DNA of 64,000 bases from Myxococcus landrumus (GCF_017301635.1 NZ_CP071091.1:8486501-8550500); one strand, 5' to 3'. Shown: positions 43,443 through 51,458, counted from the first letter of the stretch. Notes: generated by a model from the letters alone, not told the origin. Numbers and translations: made by a program.

Positions 43443-44375
43443 ATGAGCCAGATCAACCGCAGCCGTCCTTCCTTCGCCTCGACTCCGACCTCGTCGTTGA
43501 AGAGCCCCGCCGGAGAGCAGGCGCAGGGCACCAAGAAGGCGGATGCGACGCTCCTGTCGCGGGGCAAGGATGAGTTCCAGGCGCAGGCGAAGGCCTCGCC
43601 GCTGAGCGGGCTCAAGACGATTTTCGGCGGGAACAAGGCGGAGCGGGCGAATGACGGCCTGTTCATGGGCGCCAACGGGCAGACCTTCCCGCCCGGCACG
43701 CCGCTGAAGGACATCCCCGGTGTCACGCCTCCGGGAAACGCCAACCCGTCGAAGACGATTCTCTACGTCAACGGCATCCTGACGACGGCCTCCGCGCAGA
43801 TGGATGAGATGAAGGCCATCGCGCAGACGTCGGGCGCGCGCGTGGTGGGCATCCACAACTCGACGCAGGGCATCGTGTCGGACCTGGCCGAGTGCGTGGG
43901 GGACAAGCTGGACAAGGGGAAGAACCCCGCGGTGGACACGCTGGCGGACACTGTCTACACGGAGCTGAAGGCGGGCCGTGAGGTGCACCTCATGGGCTAC
44001 AGCCAGGGCGGCCTCATCACCGCGCGTGCGCTGAACGACGTGCAGCGCCGGCTGCGCATCGAAGACGGGATGTCCTCCGCGCAGGTCGAGAAGCTGATGG
44101 GCAAGCTGAGCGTGGAGACCTTCGGCGCCGCGTCCACGCGCTATCCGGACGGTCCGCAGTACGTGCACTACATCAACAACCGGGATGCGGTTCCCGTGGT
44201 GGCCGGCCTGGGCGGCAGTGTCGACCCGCTGGCGTTCGCGAAGGACGCGGGCAAGGGCGCGGTGGTGCACCGCTTCTCGGAAGGGGGCCTCAACCTCCTC
44301 GACAACCACATGCTGAACATCAGCTACCTGAAGCACCGCGTGCCCTTCGAGCAGGCGCGCGCGGGCAACTTCTAG
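43443..44375 (+). CDS. Alpha/beta-hydrolase-fold protein with lipase-type GYSQG motif
   Basis: A 310-residue protein without signal peptide. The first ~95 residues are polar and low complexity (SRPSFASTPTSSLKSPAGEQ), often seen in proteins exported by non-Sec routes. The fold begins at TILYVNGILTTASAQMDEMKAIAQ. The nucleophile elbow is LMGYSQGGLITARAL (Ser in GYSQG), and a plausible His lies in LLDNHMLNISYLKHR. The motif matches lipase class 3/PE-PPE-like hydrolases. The substrate is unknown. ATG 43443 has GGGAG just upstream. It is followed by a hairpin at 44392-44414. Confidence 0.75.
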   Translation: MSQINRSRPSFASTPTSSLKSPAGEQAQGTKKADATLLSRGKDEFQAQAKASPLSGLKTIFGGNKAERANDGLFMGANGQTFPPGTPLKDIPGVTPPGNANPSKTILYVNGILTTASAQMDEMKAIAQTSGARVVGIHNSTQGIVSDLAECVGDKLDKGKNPAVDTLADTVYTELKAGREVHLMGYSQGGLITARALNDVQRRLRIEDGMSSAQVEKLMGKLSVETFGAASTRYPDGPQYVHYINNRDAVPVVAGLGGSVDPLAFAKDAGKGAVVHRFSEGGLNLLDNHMLNISYLKHRVPFEQARAGNF

Positions 44376-44391
44376 AGCGTGTCGAGAAGAG

Positions 44392-44414
44392 GGGCGGTGG
44401 CCAGCTCACCGCCC
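44392..44414. terminator. GGGCGGTG/CACCGCCC hairpin between convergent genes
   Basis: An 8-bp perfect stem (44392-44399 with 44407-44414) with a 7-base loop, 17 bases after the hydrolase stop and overlapping the 3' end of the small lipoprotein gene on the other strand. It is probably a bidirectional terminator. Confidence 0.65.
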
Positions 44415-44728
44415 GAATGACGAGGGGCCTGCGTCCGGACAGTCGCAGCGGTAGGTCTTCCCGCAGTCGTCGTAGGTCTCTCCGCACGACACCGTCGCTC
44501 CTCCAAAAGTCTGGACGATTTCCCCTCCCTCCATATGGGTCTCGCAAGTGCTGAAGAGGCACTCGCGCGGCCCATTCCGCGTCTGGGTGACCACGCACTC
44601 GTCATAGGGCGATGCCGCGTCCGGGCGGGCAGCGGGTGGAGGTGTGGGGGGGGCTCACCAGGCTTGTTGCAGCCCATGCAGCACAGGCACAAACACAAGG
44701 TGAGCCAGCTCTCGCGGTGCCGCTTCAT
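44406..44728 (-). pseudogene. Small Cys-rich lipoprotein, frameshifted at a homopolymer
   Basis: From ATG 44728 the frame gives a lipoprotein signal (LTLCLCLCCMGC, lipobox CMGC) and then NKPGEPPP. At a run of eight G (44646-44653; C in the coding sense) the reading frame changes. If one base were added to the run, the signal would continue into TPPPAARPDAASPYDECVVT and a Cys-rich domain (ECLFSTCETHMEGGEIVQ, VSCGETYDDCGKTYRCDCPD) ending at 44406, giving a coherent ~107-residue protein. Without it, the signal frame runs into composition-shadow sequence. The cause may be a sequencing error, a recent mutation or a phase-variable switch. No family is recognised. Confidence 0.65.
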
Positions 44729-44837
44729 GGATGCTTTCGCAGACAGGTGGCCAGTCTAGGCGCGACCTCGGAGCTGTCTCATGAGGATGCCGTGACCCGC
44801 CCCGCCAAGGTCCTTCTGGCGACGTCTTCACCCAGGT

Positions 44838-46091
44838 TCAGCGTCGAGACCCGAGGCAGTCCACGACCGCCGCGGCCAGGTTCGACGCTCGGGGTTCGCC
44901 GATCCGGAACGACCAGAGGTTCGTGATGTAGCCGAAGCCAACTCCTGCATCGGGGTCGGCGAAGGCGACCGAACCGCCGGAGCCGGGATGGCCGAACGAC
45001 CCGGGCCCGACGAAGGGCATCGGCGGGCAGGCTCGCCAGAATCCGAACGACATGTAGAAGGAGCGGTTGGCCGGAACGTCCAGTCCCGGCGGCAGCCCAT
45101 TCATCCTCGTCTTGTCGGTCTGGACGCGGGTCATCTTCTCGACCGTGGCTGGATTGAGCAGTCGCACGCCGTCGACCTCGCTCACTGTCGCCGCGTACAT
45201 CCGCGCCAGTGAGTGGGCGTCCGAGAACATGTTCCCGAAGGGGAACTCCGCGGCGCGGAAGGCACGCGTGTTCATGTACCCGCTGGTGTGGTCGAGGGCA
45301 CCGCCGAGCAGGCCGGCGCGGGCCTGCACGGAGTTCGGACCCCACACGGCGTTCATCCAAGCGATGACCGTGTCCCTGTCGAGGCCGGTGGTTTCAATCA
45401 TCCCGGCGGTCATCTCCTCCAACGTGAACGGAGCGGCGTACTCGATTCGCGCCACCCGTTCCTCCTGCTTCTCCGGCAGACCTATCCAGGCGCTCAGTCC
45501 GAGAGGGGCCACGACTTCGTCGGCGAAGAAGGTGCCAATCGACTTGCCCGTGATGCGCCGTACCAGCTCCCCGACCAGGAAGCCGAAAGTCATGCTGTGG
45601 TAGACGTGCTCGGTTCCCGGCTGCCACTCCGGCTTCTGTGCCTCGAGTGCCCGGATGACGGGATGCCACGCGCAGGCGTCCTCGAAGGTCAGGGGGCCGT
45701 CGACGATGGGCAGACCGGCCTGGTGTGAGAGCAGCCAGCGCACCGGGATGTGTTCCTTGCCGGCGGCGCCGAACTCAGGCCAGTACTTGACCACGGGCGC
45801 ATCCAGGTCGAGCTCGCCTCGCTGTGCCAGCAGATGGGCGCAGATCGCCGTCGCGCCTTTGGTCGTGGAGGCGACCAACGCGATGGTGTCCTTGCTCCAC
45901 GGGCGGTTCGCTTCGCGCTCGGCGAGACCGCCCCACAGGTCGACCACGGGGCGGCCGTCTTTGTAGACACAACACGCCGCACCCACTTCGCCGGGGGTTC
46001 CCTTGAAGTTCGCCCGGAAGACATCGGCCACTTTCCCCCAGCCGTCCTCCACGTGTCCCTGCACTGCGATTCCATGAGTCGTATCCAACAT
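44838..46091 (-). CDS. Family VIII esterase / class C beta-lactamase-like serine hydrolase
   Basis: A 417-residue serine hydrolase, cytoplasmic by sequence (no signal peptide). The catalytic SxxK is STTK at 75-78 (LVASTTKGATAIC), the Tyr motif is in WQPGTEHVYHSMTFGFLVGEL, and the third element is SFGHPGSGGSVAFADPDAG. Other family blocks are LDAPVVKYWPEF and IPVRWLLSHQAGLP. EstB-type esterases with this arrangement hydrolyse short-chain esters and sometimes beta-lactams. Unlike the related protein at 23395-24456, all catalytic elements are present. Length is typical. The neighbours give no clue to the substrate; the 220-base gap upstream shows only a 6-bp inverted repeat at 46210-46230. Confidence 0.9.
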   Translation of the reverse strand: MLDTTHGIAVQGHVEDGWGKVADVFRANFKGTPGEVGAACCVYKDGRPVVDLWGGLAEREANRPWSKDTIALVASTTKGATAICAHLLAQRGELDLDAPVVKYWPEFGAAGKEHIPVRWLLSHQAGLPIVDGPLTFEDACAWHPVIRALEAQKPEWQPGTEHVYHSMTFGFLVGELVRRITGKSIGTFFADEVVAPLGLSAWIGLPEKQEERVARIEYAAPFTLEEMTAGMIETTGLDRDTVIAWMNAVWGPNSVQARAGLLGGALDHTSGYMNTRAFRAAEFPFGNMFSDAHSLARMYAATVSEVDGVRLLNPATVEKMTRVQTDKTRMNGLPPGLDVPANRSFYMSFGFWRACPPMPFVGPGSFGHPGSGGSVAFADPDAGVGFGYITNLWSFRIGEPRASNLAAAVVDCLGSRR

Positions 46092-46311
46092 GTCGCACGT
46101 CCTTTCTGGGAAGGTCTGAAACGCATTGCAGGCGCAGCCTCACGGCGCTCGGGTGTGCGCTTCGCGGGCCGACGTCTCATGTCTGTTGTTGCTTGGTGTT
46201 TGAGGGCCTGTCGAGACGAGGGGACTCGACGGCTTCCTCGCTCGGCGCAGGTGTGCGCGCCGCGAGGAACTCGCTACGAACGACGCACGTGGAGGACGTG
46301 CGGTGTCTTCT

Positions 46312-46671
46312 TCAGCTTCCTTTTGCTTCTTCTGCTTCGGCGCGCGCGAGAGCGTGGGTCAGCCGTTCACGTTCCCGGATGATCCACTGTCCCTTCGGGT
46401 AGTTCCGGACGAAGGTCTCGATGAACTCCACGGGGTCTTCTCCGACAATCTGTCGAATGGGCGTCCGGTTCGCCGCGCTCTGTTCGAACAGGTCGACGAG
46501 GTCCGCGTAGATGGCGGTCCCGTCTCCTCCCATTCCGAAGTACATCAGGTACCGCTCCAGCGCTTGAATCGCCGTGCGATAGCTCGGCGGAAGTTGTTGC
46601 GCGCGCGCCTTGTATTGCCGCCATTGCCCCTTCTCGCCGATCACCTTCGCGATGAACTTTGAGATGAACAT
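46312..46671 (-). CDS. DUF1048 family protein
   Basis: A 119-residue soluble protein with the DUF1048 pattern: FIAKVIGEKGQWRQYKARAQQLPPSYRTAIQALERYLMYFG, then IYADLVDLFEQSAANRTPIRQIVGEDPVEFIETFVRNYP. DUF1048 genes commonly lie immediately behind a PadR regulator, as here, with a single base between the PadR stop and this ATG, so they are one transcription unit. ATG 46671 has AGGAGG upstream inside the PadR gene. Its function is unknown; the pair may form a stress or antibiotic-sensing module, which is inference from context. Confidence 0.88.
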   Translation of the reverse strand: MFISKFIAKVIGEKGQWRQYKARAQQLPPSYRTAIQALERYLMYFGMGGDGTAIYADLVDLFEQSAANRTPIRQIVGEDPVEFIETFVRNYPKGQWIIRERERLTHALARAEAEEAKGS

Positions 46672-46672
46672 G

Positions 46673-47002
46673 TCACCTGCCTCCTTTTTGGAGCTGGTCG
46701 AGCCGTTCGTTGAGGAAGCGCCACGTCTGCCAGAACTCTTCGAGATAGGCCTGCCCCTGGTCGTTGAGTGAGTACACCTTGCGAGGAGGCCCCTTCTCGG
46801 ACGGGACCTTCTCCACGACGACCAGGCCGCGCTGCTCGATTCTGACGAGCAGCGCATAGATGGTGCCCTCGGCGATGTCGGAGAAGCCCATCTCCCGCAA
46901 CCGCGCCGTGATTTCGTAGCCGTACTCCGGCTGCACGGACAGGATCGCCAGGACGATGCCCTCCAGCGTGCCCTTGAGCATCTCCGTCATCTGCTTGCTC
47001 AC
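46673..47002 (-). CDS. PadR-family transcriptional regulator
   Basis: A 109-residue winged-helix regulator. The hallmark PadR sequence is complete: MLKGTLEGIVLAILSVQPEYGYEITARLREMGF, AEGTIYALLVRIEQRGLVVVEKVPSEKGPPRKVYSLNDQGQAYLEEFWQTW. Short PadR proteins (subfamily 2) often repress their own operon and respond to small toxic molecules. It is the first gene of a two-gene unit with DUF1048. Upstream at 47031-47052 is an A+T-rich stretch containing ACTA..TAGT symmetry that could hold its operator. Confidence 0.92.
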   Translation of the reverse strand: MSKQMTEMLKGTLEGIVLAILSVQPEYGYEITARLREMGFSDIAEGTIYALLVRIEQRGLVVVEKVPSEKGPPRKVYSLNDQGQAYLEEFWQTWRFLNERLDQLQKGGR

Positions 47003-47030
47003 GAAGCGCTCCTCGACCTACTCAGTGTCG

Positions 47031-47052
47031 CTGACTACCAGTACATAGTAAC
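47031..47052. promoter_or_regulatory. A+T-rich putative PadR operator/promoter
   Basis: The stretch gactaccagtacatagtaac contains ACTA and TAGT arms around a GTAC centre, 29-50 bases upstream of the PadR start. Its low G+C stands out against the surroundings. PadR regulators bind similar A+T-rich dyads at their own promoter. Confidence 0.35.
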
Positions 47053-47119
47053 GCTAAATAGCTGGAGCGCAAGTCCACCTGCGATGAATGACGTGGCTCC
47101 ATCGGCTCCGACTTGAGCC

Positions 47120-47557
47120 TCATCGGGCGAGCTTGAAGGCGACGACCGCCTTGTCATCGACGGTGCCCGACAGCGTGAGGCGCAGCTCCCATGCTCCGGG
47201 CATGAAGAGGTCCAGGTCGGAGATTTCGAAGTCACTGTCGCCACGCGCTGTGATTCGCACGGGCTCATCGAGCCCATGTCCCATGGTGGGCATCCACGGC
47301 TGAACGGCGAGGCGCAGACCTGGGACGGGCTTCCCCGTGGTGCTCTCGGTGACGCGGATGAGGAAGCTCCGAGGACCTCTCCGCAGCGGCAGCGCATCCG
47401 TCATCACATCGATGCGCAAGCGCCCCGAGGTGCTCGTCACGGTGGCCACCGGCGCGGACCGCGGAGCGCGGGCGGCAGTCCCCGTGTCCGCAGGAGCCTC
47501 GGGCTTCGCAGGAGGCGCGGCGCTCATCAGCAGGCACAGCAACAGAGTCGTCTTCAT
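47120..47557 (-). CDS. Exported YtkA/FixH-like protein
   Basis: A 145-residue protein with a short signal peptide (MKTTLLLCLLMSAAPPAKP). The domain (GRLRIDVMTDALPLRRGPRSFLIRVTESTTGKPVPG, then VQPWMPTMGHGLDEPVRI and DLDLFMPGAWELRLTLSG) matches the YtkA-like/FixH fold. The M-PTMGH.. block with Met and His is conserved and in related proteins is linked to copper handling. It is divergent by 115 bases from two Sco-type genes and near YcnI, supporting a role in copper delivery to cytochrome oxidase. ATG 47557 has GGGAGGA 4 bases upstream. Confidence 0.82.
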   Translation of the reverse strand: MKTTLLLCLLMSAAPPAKPEAPADTGTAARAPRSAPVATVTSTSGRLRIDVMTDALPLRRGPRSFLIRVTESTTGKPVPGLRLAVQPWMPTMGHGLDEPVRITARGDSDFEISDLDLFMPGAWELRLTLSGTVDDKAVVAFKLAR

Positions 47558-47672
47558 GTGTCCTCCCGTGGGGAATCCCAGGCGCGAAGCCTTGTAGCGG
47601 GACGAGACGCACAGAGACGCGCGACAAGTTGCCACAGCACATGCCCCGTCCATTTGCGCGAGGGTGGCGTTC

Positions 47673-48392
47673 ATGGACCGCCACGCCTCACGTCGCCGCT
47701 TCGCGGGAGCCGCTCGCCTGCTCTGGTGGGGACTGGGCGCGTTGAGCCTGGCCGTGGTGTGCGCGCTGGGAGCCGCGATGGCATCCGTGGCGAGACTGGC
47801 TTTGTCTGATGTGAGCTGGTTTCCGCCGAGCACCGAGTGGGTCCAGAGTCCCTTGCCCTTTCATGGGCAGCTCCCTCGCTACGCGCTCCACGACACGGAG
47901 GGCGCCGAGGTGGGGACCCGCCGGCTTCGCGGGCACGCCTATGTCCTCCAATTCGTGGCGTCCGCACCGCCGCCGGGCCCACGTCACGCCGTGACACGGC
48001 TCACGGACGTGATGCGCCGGCTCGAGGCTCGGGGTGTCTCGCTGCGATTCATCGTGATGAATCGGCTGACGACCGGGAACGAAGTGCGCGCGCTCTCGCC
48101 CGCATGGCACGTCGTGGAGTCGGATGGCGCACTGGAGTCACAGGTGTGGCCACTGCTGCGCGAGGCCGCGCCCGCGGACGACCTGGACTCAGGTGCCACG
48201 CTGCTGGTCGACCAGGCCGGCGGCCTGCGAGGTGTCTACGCCCTGGCGACGGATGCACGTGCCATCGACGCCCTCGTGGCCGATGCGTGGCAGCTCGTGG
48301 AGGCCGGGCCTGTTCCCGCTGTCGCGGGCCTTCCGTCGAACCATCCCCACGTCACAGGCGTGGGCTGTGAGCTTGAGTCGAGGAGACATTGA
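47673..48392 (+). CDS. Sco-like membrane-anchored protein lacking the CxxxC motif
   Basis: A 239-residue protein with one N-terminal transmembrane helix (LLWWGLGALSLAVVCALGAAMA) and a thioredoxin-like domain of Sco type. The elements LPRYALHDTEGAEVGTRRLRGHAYVLQFVASAP and VTRLTDVMRRLEARGVSLRFIVMNRL align with Sco1, but the copper-binding CPxxCP position reads APPPGPRHA. No Cys occurs until residue ~233. It is translated 2 bases ahead of a canonical Sco gene. It may be a structural partner or a degenerate copy. ATG 47673 is preferred over GTG 47664 because GAGGGTGG precedes it. Confidence 0.72.
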   Translation: MDRHASRRRFAGAARLLWWGLGALSLAVVCALGAAMASVARLALSDVSWFPPSTEWVQSPLPFHGQLPRYALHDTEGAEVGTRRLRGHAYVLQFVASAPPPGPRHAVTRLTDVMRRLEARGVSLRFIVMNRLTTGNEVRALSPAWHVVESDGALESQVWPLLREAAPADDLDSGATLLVDQAGGLRGVYALATDARAIDALVADAWQLVEAGPVPAVAGLPSNHPHVTGVGCELESRRH

Positions 48393-48394
48393 CG

Positions 48395-49063
48395 ATGGAG
48401 ACGACGTCCCAGGAACAATCCCCCGCTCGCGTCCGGCGCTGGAGGGCCCTGCTGCTGGTGGGCGCATTCGCGCTCGTCGCGGGGCTCGGCCTGCCGCTGT
48501 GGCGCGACAGTCAGGCTCGCATGCGTGCGGGTGGCCTCCCCACCTTCGGAAACCTCCCCGCGTTCCAACTGACGGACCAGACCGGACGCGCGTTCTCCGA
48601 CGCGGACCTGCGCGGTGAAGTCGTGGTCGCGGACTTCATGTTCACCCGCTGCCCCACGGTGTGCCCGCTGCTCACCGCGAAGATGGTGCGCCTCCAGCGT
48701 GAGGCCCGCGACAGCGGCCTCTCCGTGCGCTTCGTGTCGTTCAGCGTGGACCCTCGCTACGACACGCCCGAGCGGCTCGCCGCGTACGCGAAGACGCGTC
48801 ACCTCGACACCTCCAACTGGTCCTTCCTCACCGGCTCACTGGAGACGGTGGAGACCACGGTGCTGGAAGGCTTTCGCGTGATGATGGGGCGCGACGCCGA
48901 CGCGGGAGACGACGACTTCCTCAGCATCTTCCACGGCGAGCACTTCGTCCTCGTGGACGCCGAAGGCCGCATCCGTGGGTACTACCGCGTGGTGGACGAC
49001 TCCGGCGGCCTCGAATCACTCCAGCGAGACCTCGAAGCCCTGGTGCGGACGCGCGGCGGCTGA
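48395..49063 (+). CDS. Sco1/SenC-type copper chaperone
   Basis: A 222-residue membrane-anchored protein: one N-terminal helix (ALLLVGAFALVAGLGLPLW) and a thioredoxin-like domain. The copper ligands are present: FTRCPTVCPLL (Cys86, Cys90) and the distal His in SIFHGEHFVLVD. VRFVSFSVDPRYDTPERL is another family hallmark. Sco proteins deliver copper to, or reduce, the CuA site of cytochrome c oxidase. ATG 48395 follows the previous stop by 2 bases with GGAG 9 bases upstream, so it is coupled to the Cys-less Sco-like gene. Confidence 0.92.
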   Translation: METTSQEQSPARVRRWRALLLVGAFALVAGLGLPLWRDSQARMRAGGLPTFGNLPAFQLTDQTGRAFSDADLRGEVVVADFMFTRCPTVCPLLTAKMVRLQREARDSGLSVRFVSFSVDPRYDTPERLAAYAKTRHLDTSNWSFLTGSLETVETTVLEGFRVMMGRDADAGDDDFLSIFHGEHFVLVDAEGRIRGYYRVVDDSGGLESLQRDLEALVRTRGG

Positions 49064-49091
49064 AGTCCACCGCGCGCCAGCGCCCGTCCGG

Positions 49092-49292
49092 TTACTGACG
49101 CCCGGGCGGCTTGAGGTCCGCGGGCAATCCAGGCCCCGTGGGCGGCCGCTCCAGCCGGCCAGGCTTCGTGAGGCCCTGGCCGGAAAGAGGACCCGCATCC
49201 TCCTGCGGACCCGGGCGACCCTTCGCTCCATCGTCCGAGCACGCGCCGAGAACGGCACACGCGGCGATGAGGACAATCCCTTGTCGAATCAT
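49092..49292 (-). CDS. Small lipoprotein of unknown function
   Basis: A 66-residue lipoprotein: signal MIRQGIVLIAACAVLGAC with lipobox LGAC, followed by a short Pro/Gly-rich chain (KGRPGPQEDAGPLSGQGLTK, ending LPADLKPPGRQ). It lies 16 bases after the YcnI gene on the same strand and is probably co-transcribed. A GTG three codons upstream could also serve as the start. It has no recognisable domain; small lipoproteins near YcnI may assist copper transfer, but that is only positional. Confidence 0.65.
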   Translation of the reverse strand: MIRQGIVLIAACAVLGACSDDGAKGRPGPQEDAGPLSGQGLTKPGRLERPPTGPGLPADLKPPGRQ

Positions 49293-49308
49293 CGTTCGCA
49301 CCCCGGCC

Positions 49309-50031
49309 TCAGTACTTGACCCAGATTTCCGTGCCCGGATGAATCTCCGTCAGCACCTTCGTCCCGGGCTCCGTCTCGATGAGCGCCTTCGTCACCGGAT
49401 TGGGGCTGTAGGCACTGTCCCCCGCCCAGACGATGAGCGCATCGCGGAACACGGCGAAGTCATGCACGTGGGCCTCCACGGTGTACTTGTTCCAGCCCGG
49501 CGTGCGAGCGGGATACACGAAGAGCTCCGGAGCGGGCTCCGGCTGCGGCGTGGAGCCCGAGTCCTCTGCTCCATGGCCGCCATGTCCGGACGTGCCCACC
49601 CACTCCACCGTCGTCTCGCGGCCCTGGGCATCGCGGCAGACCTGCGTGGTGGGGAAGTACACGGTGGTGAAGGGCGCGTCCGGCAGCCGTGCACGCAGCG
49701 AGAGCCGGTGCGCGTGTGTGTCCGCGGGCAGCACGTCCGCGGTGGTGCCTCGGGTCCAGGTGATGGAGGTCACCTGTCCATTCCCATCCTTCTCCACCGT
49801 GGCCTTGCCGAAGGTGGAGTCGAGCGGACGAACTGACGTGACGCCCTCCGGAATCCGAACCTTCACGCGATAGGTGTCCGCGCCGCTGCACCCATGGCTG
49901 ATGGTGAACTGCGCATCGTACGTCGTGCCCGCGACGGCGGGCCCCGGTCCGGTGACGGAGATGTGAGCGTGTGCCGCGGTACCTGCCACCAGACTCGCGA
50001 CGGCGAACAGCGTTGGAAGTGAGGACTTCAA
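49309..50031 (-). CDS. YcnI-type copper-binding protein (DUF1775)
   Basis: A 240-residue exported protein. The start is TTG 50031: GGAGG lies 5 bases upstream and it gives the signal peptide KSSLPTLFAVASLVAGTAAHA. Cleavage leaves a mature N-terminus beginning with His23 (HISVTGPGP), the residue that binds Cu(II) in YcnI proteins. DUF1775 blocks follow: FTISHGCSGADTYRVKVRIPEGVTSVRP, VEKDGNGQVTSITWTRG, FTTVYFPTTQVC. A His/Gly/Ser insert (GTSGHGGHGAEDSG) is extra and may also bind metal. The upstream ATG alternatives would add a non-signal N-terminus. It clusters with Sco and YtkA-like genes, a copper trafficking context. Confidence 0.88.
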   Translation of the reverse strand: MKSSLPTLFAVASLVAGTAAHAHISVTGPGPAVAGTTYDAQFTISHGCSGADTYRVKVRIPEGVTSVRPLDSTFGKATVEKDGNGQVTSITWTRGTTADVLPADTHAHRLSLRARLPDAPFTTVYFPTTQVCRDAQGRETTVEWVGTSGHGGHGAEDSGSTPQPEPAPELFVYPARTPGWNKYTVEAHVHDFAVFRDALIVWAGDSAYSPNPVTKALIETEPGTKVLTEIHPGTEIWVKY

Positions 50032-50097
50032 GCGGGCCTCCCTGGAAGATGACTGCACCAGGGGCATCGGCCTAGCAGACCGCTGAACGGCCACCGC

Positions 50098-50118
50098 TGC
50101 GGCCTTTTGCCGCAGCAC
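50098..50118 (-). terminator. GCTGCGGC/GCCGCAGC hairpin
   Basis: An 8-bp perfect stem (50098-50105 with 50111-50118) and a 5-base loop, 57 bases beyond the stop of the AAA ATPase gene and ahead of the YcnI start, both on the minus strand. It is probably the ATPase terminator. Confidence 0.55.
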
Positions 50119-50174
50119 GTGGGGGCATGCCCATCACTTTCCCCCGGCAACCATCCGGAAAGCGGATGTTGGAT

Positions 50175-51458
50175 TCACCACATCCCGTGCTCTCGCAAGA
50201 GGGCGCCCAGGGGCCGGGCTCCACTGCGATGGGCATCGAAGAGGCTCGCGGCCATCTGTCGCGAGGGATGTCTCCACCCCATGTGCTCGCGACCCTCCAG
50301 GGACACGGGGCCGCAGAAGATGAGCGAGGCGAGCAGCTCCTCCTCGGAGGTGAACACCGGATGCTCCAGCGGCAGCGGGCTCTGGCTGGCCAGGAACACC
50401 TGCCGTCCACCCAGCTCGCGCAGGCTCGCCTCCACCCAGCGCGGATGGAGCCCGTTGGCGGGCTCGTCGAGGATGGCGAAGTCCTCATTGCCGTCCAGGT
50501 AGTACAGCAACGACAGCAGGCGCTTCTGTCCGAAGCCCAGCTCCGCCTGGCTCAGCGCATGTCCGCCCCGCCGGACGAACTGGAACCCCAGCCCTCCGAA
50601 ACCCACCCGCCCGCCATTCTCGAACGGGCGCTTCTCCAACACCTCCACGCGCAGCCGTCCCGACTCCAGGTCCGCCAGGCTCACGAAGCGCGCGAGAAAG
50701 CCCCGCTCCAGCGCGTCATGCCGAAGCTCCAGCGCGTCCACGTCGGGCTCCTGCTCCACGCGCTCCTTCAGCCAGCCGGGCATCCACGAGGGCAGGGCCA
50801 TCAACCCCAGGGGGAACACCTCGCCGTCGCGGACCTCCATGGCGTAGCGCATCGCGCTCATCCGCTCGAACATCCCCAGGGACTCATCGAAGCGCTGCGG
50901 CGCGAGCAGGAACGTGCGCCGCAAGAGCGGCTTGAGGCGCTCCTTCACGCCCGCGTCGATGTACTGCGCCGTCATGAACAACAGCGTCCACACCGAGCGG
51001 TCCAACAGCGACCAGCTCATCGCGCGGGACCACACCGGCGCGCCATCCACCTTGCAATCAATCCCCTCCGCATCCGCGCGCATCACCATGCGCGCCGAGG
51101 GCGAGGACCACCGCAGCTCCAGCTCGATGAGCGGCTGAAGGCCCGTGTCCGCGACCCGCGTCGGCAGGAGCCCCGCGCCCTGCCGGGCGAGCGCCTCCTG
51201 CCGGGGAGGCACCTCCGACTCGTTGCGCGCGTAGACGTGCAGCTTCAGCCCGGGCAGGGCGAGCTCGTACTCCAGCGCGAAGGGCTCGTGGATGAGGCTG
51301 GAGAAGTCCGAGCCGATGACGGTGCTGAACAACTCCAGCAGCGTCGTGCGTCCGGTGCCGTTGGCGCCCAACAGCAGGTTGAGCGAAGGGCTGGGCGTGA
51401 GCTCGGTGCCGGGAGCAACACCCCGGTAGCGGTGGACGGTGAGCCGGGTGAGCTTCAT
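50175..51458 (-). CDS. RecF/OLD-like AAA ATPase with an Arg in Walker A
   Basis: A 427-residue ABC-type ATPase of the kind seen in SMC/RecF/OLD proteins. The N-terminus MKLTRLTVHRYRGVAPGTEL leads to Walker A GANGTGRTTL (31-40), where the normally invariant Lys is Arg37. The signature-like segment is ALSQAELGFGQKRLLSLLYYL, Walker B is FAILDEPANGLHP, and the H-loop region reads VFLASQSPLPLEHP. The middle ~200 residues lack a coiled coil or TOPRIM motif. Stand-alone ATPases of this type occur in defence and DNA-repair loci, but no partner gene adjoins it. It is divergent from the DUF2911 gene by 193 bases. Confidence 0.8.
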   Translation of the reverse strand: MKLTRLTVHRYRGVAPGTELTPSPSLNLLLGANGTGRTTLLELFSTVIGSDFSSLIHEPFALEYELALPGLKLHVYARNESEVPPRQEALARQGAGLLPTRVADTGLQPLIELELRWSSPSARMVMRADAEGIDCKVDGAPVWSRAMSWSLLDRSVWTLLFMTAQYIDAGVKERLKPLLRRTFLLAPQRFDESLGMFERMSAMRYAMEVRDGEVFPLGLMALPSWMPGWLKERVEQEPDVDALELRHDALERGFLARFVSLADLESGRLRVEVLEKRPFENGGRVGFGGLGFQFVRRGGHALSQAELGFGQKRLLSLLYYLDGNEDFAILDEPANGLHPRWVEASLRELGGRQVFLASQSPLPLEHPVFTSEEELLASLIFCGPVSLEGREHMGWRHPSRQMAASLFDAHRSGARPLGALLREHGMW

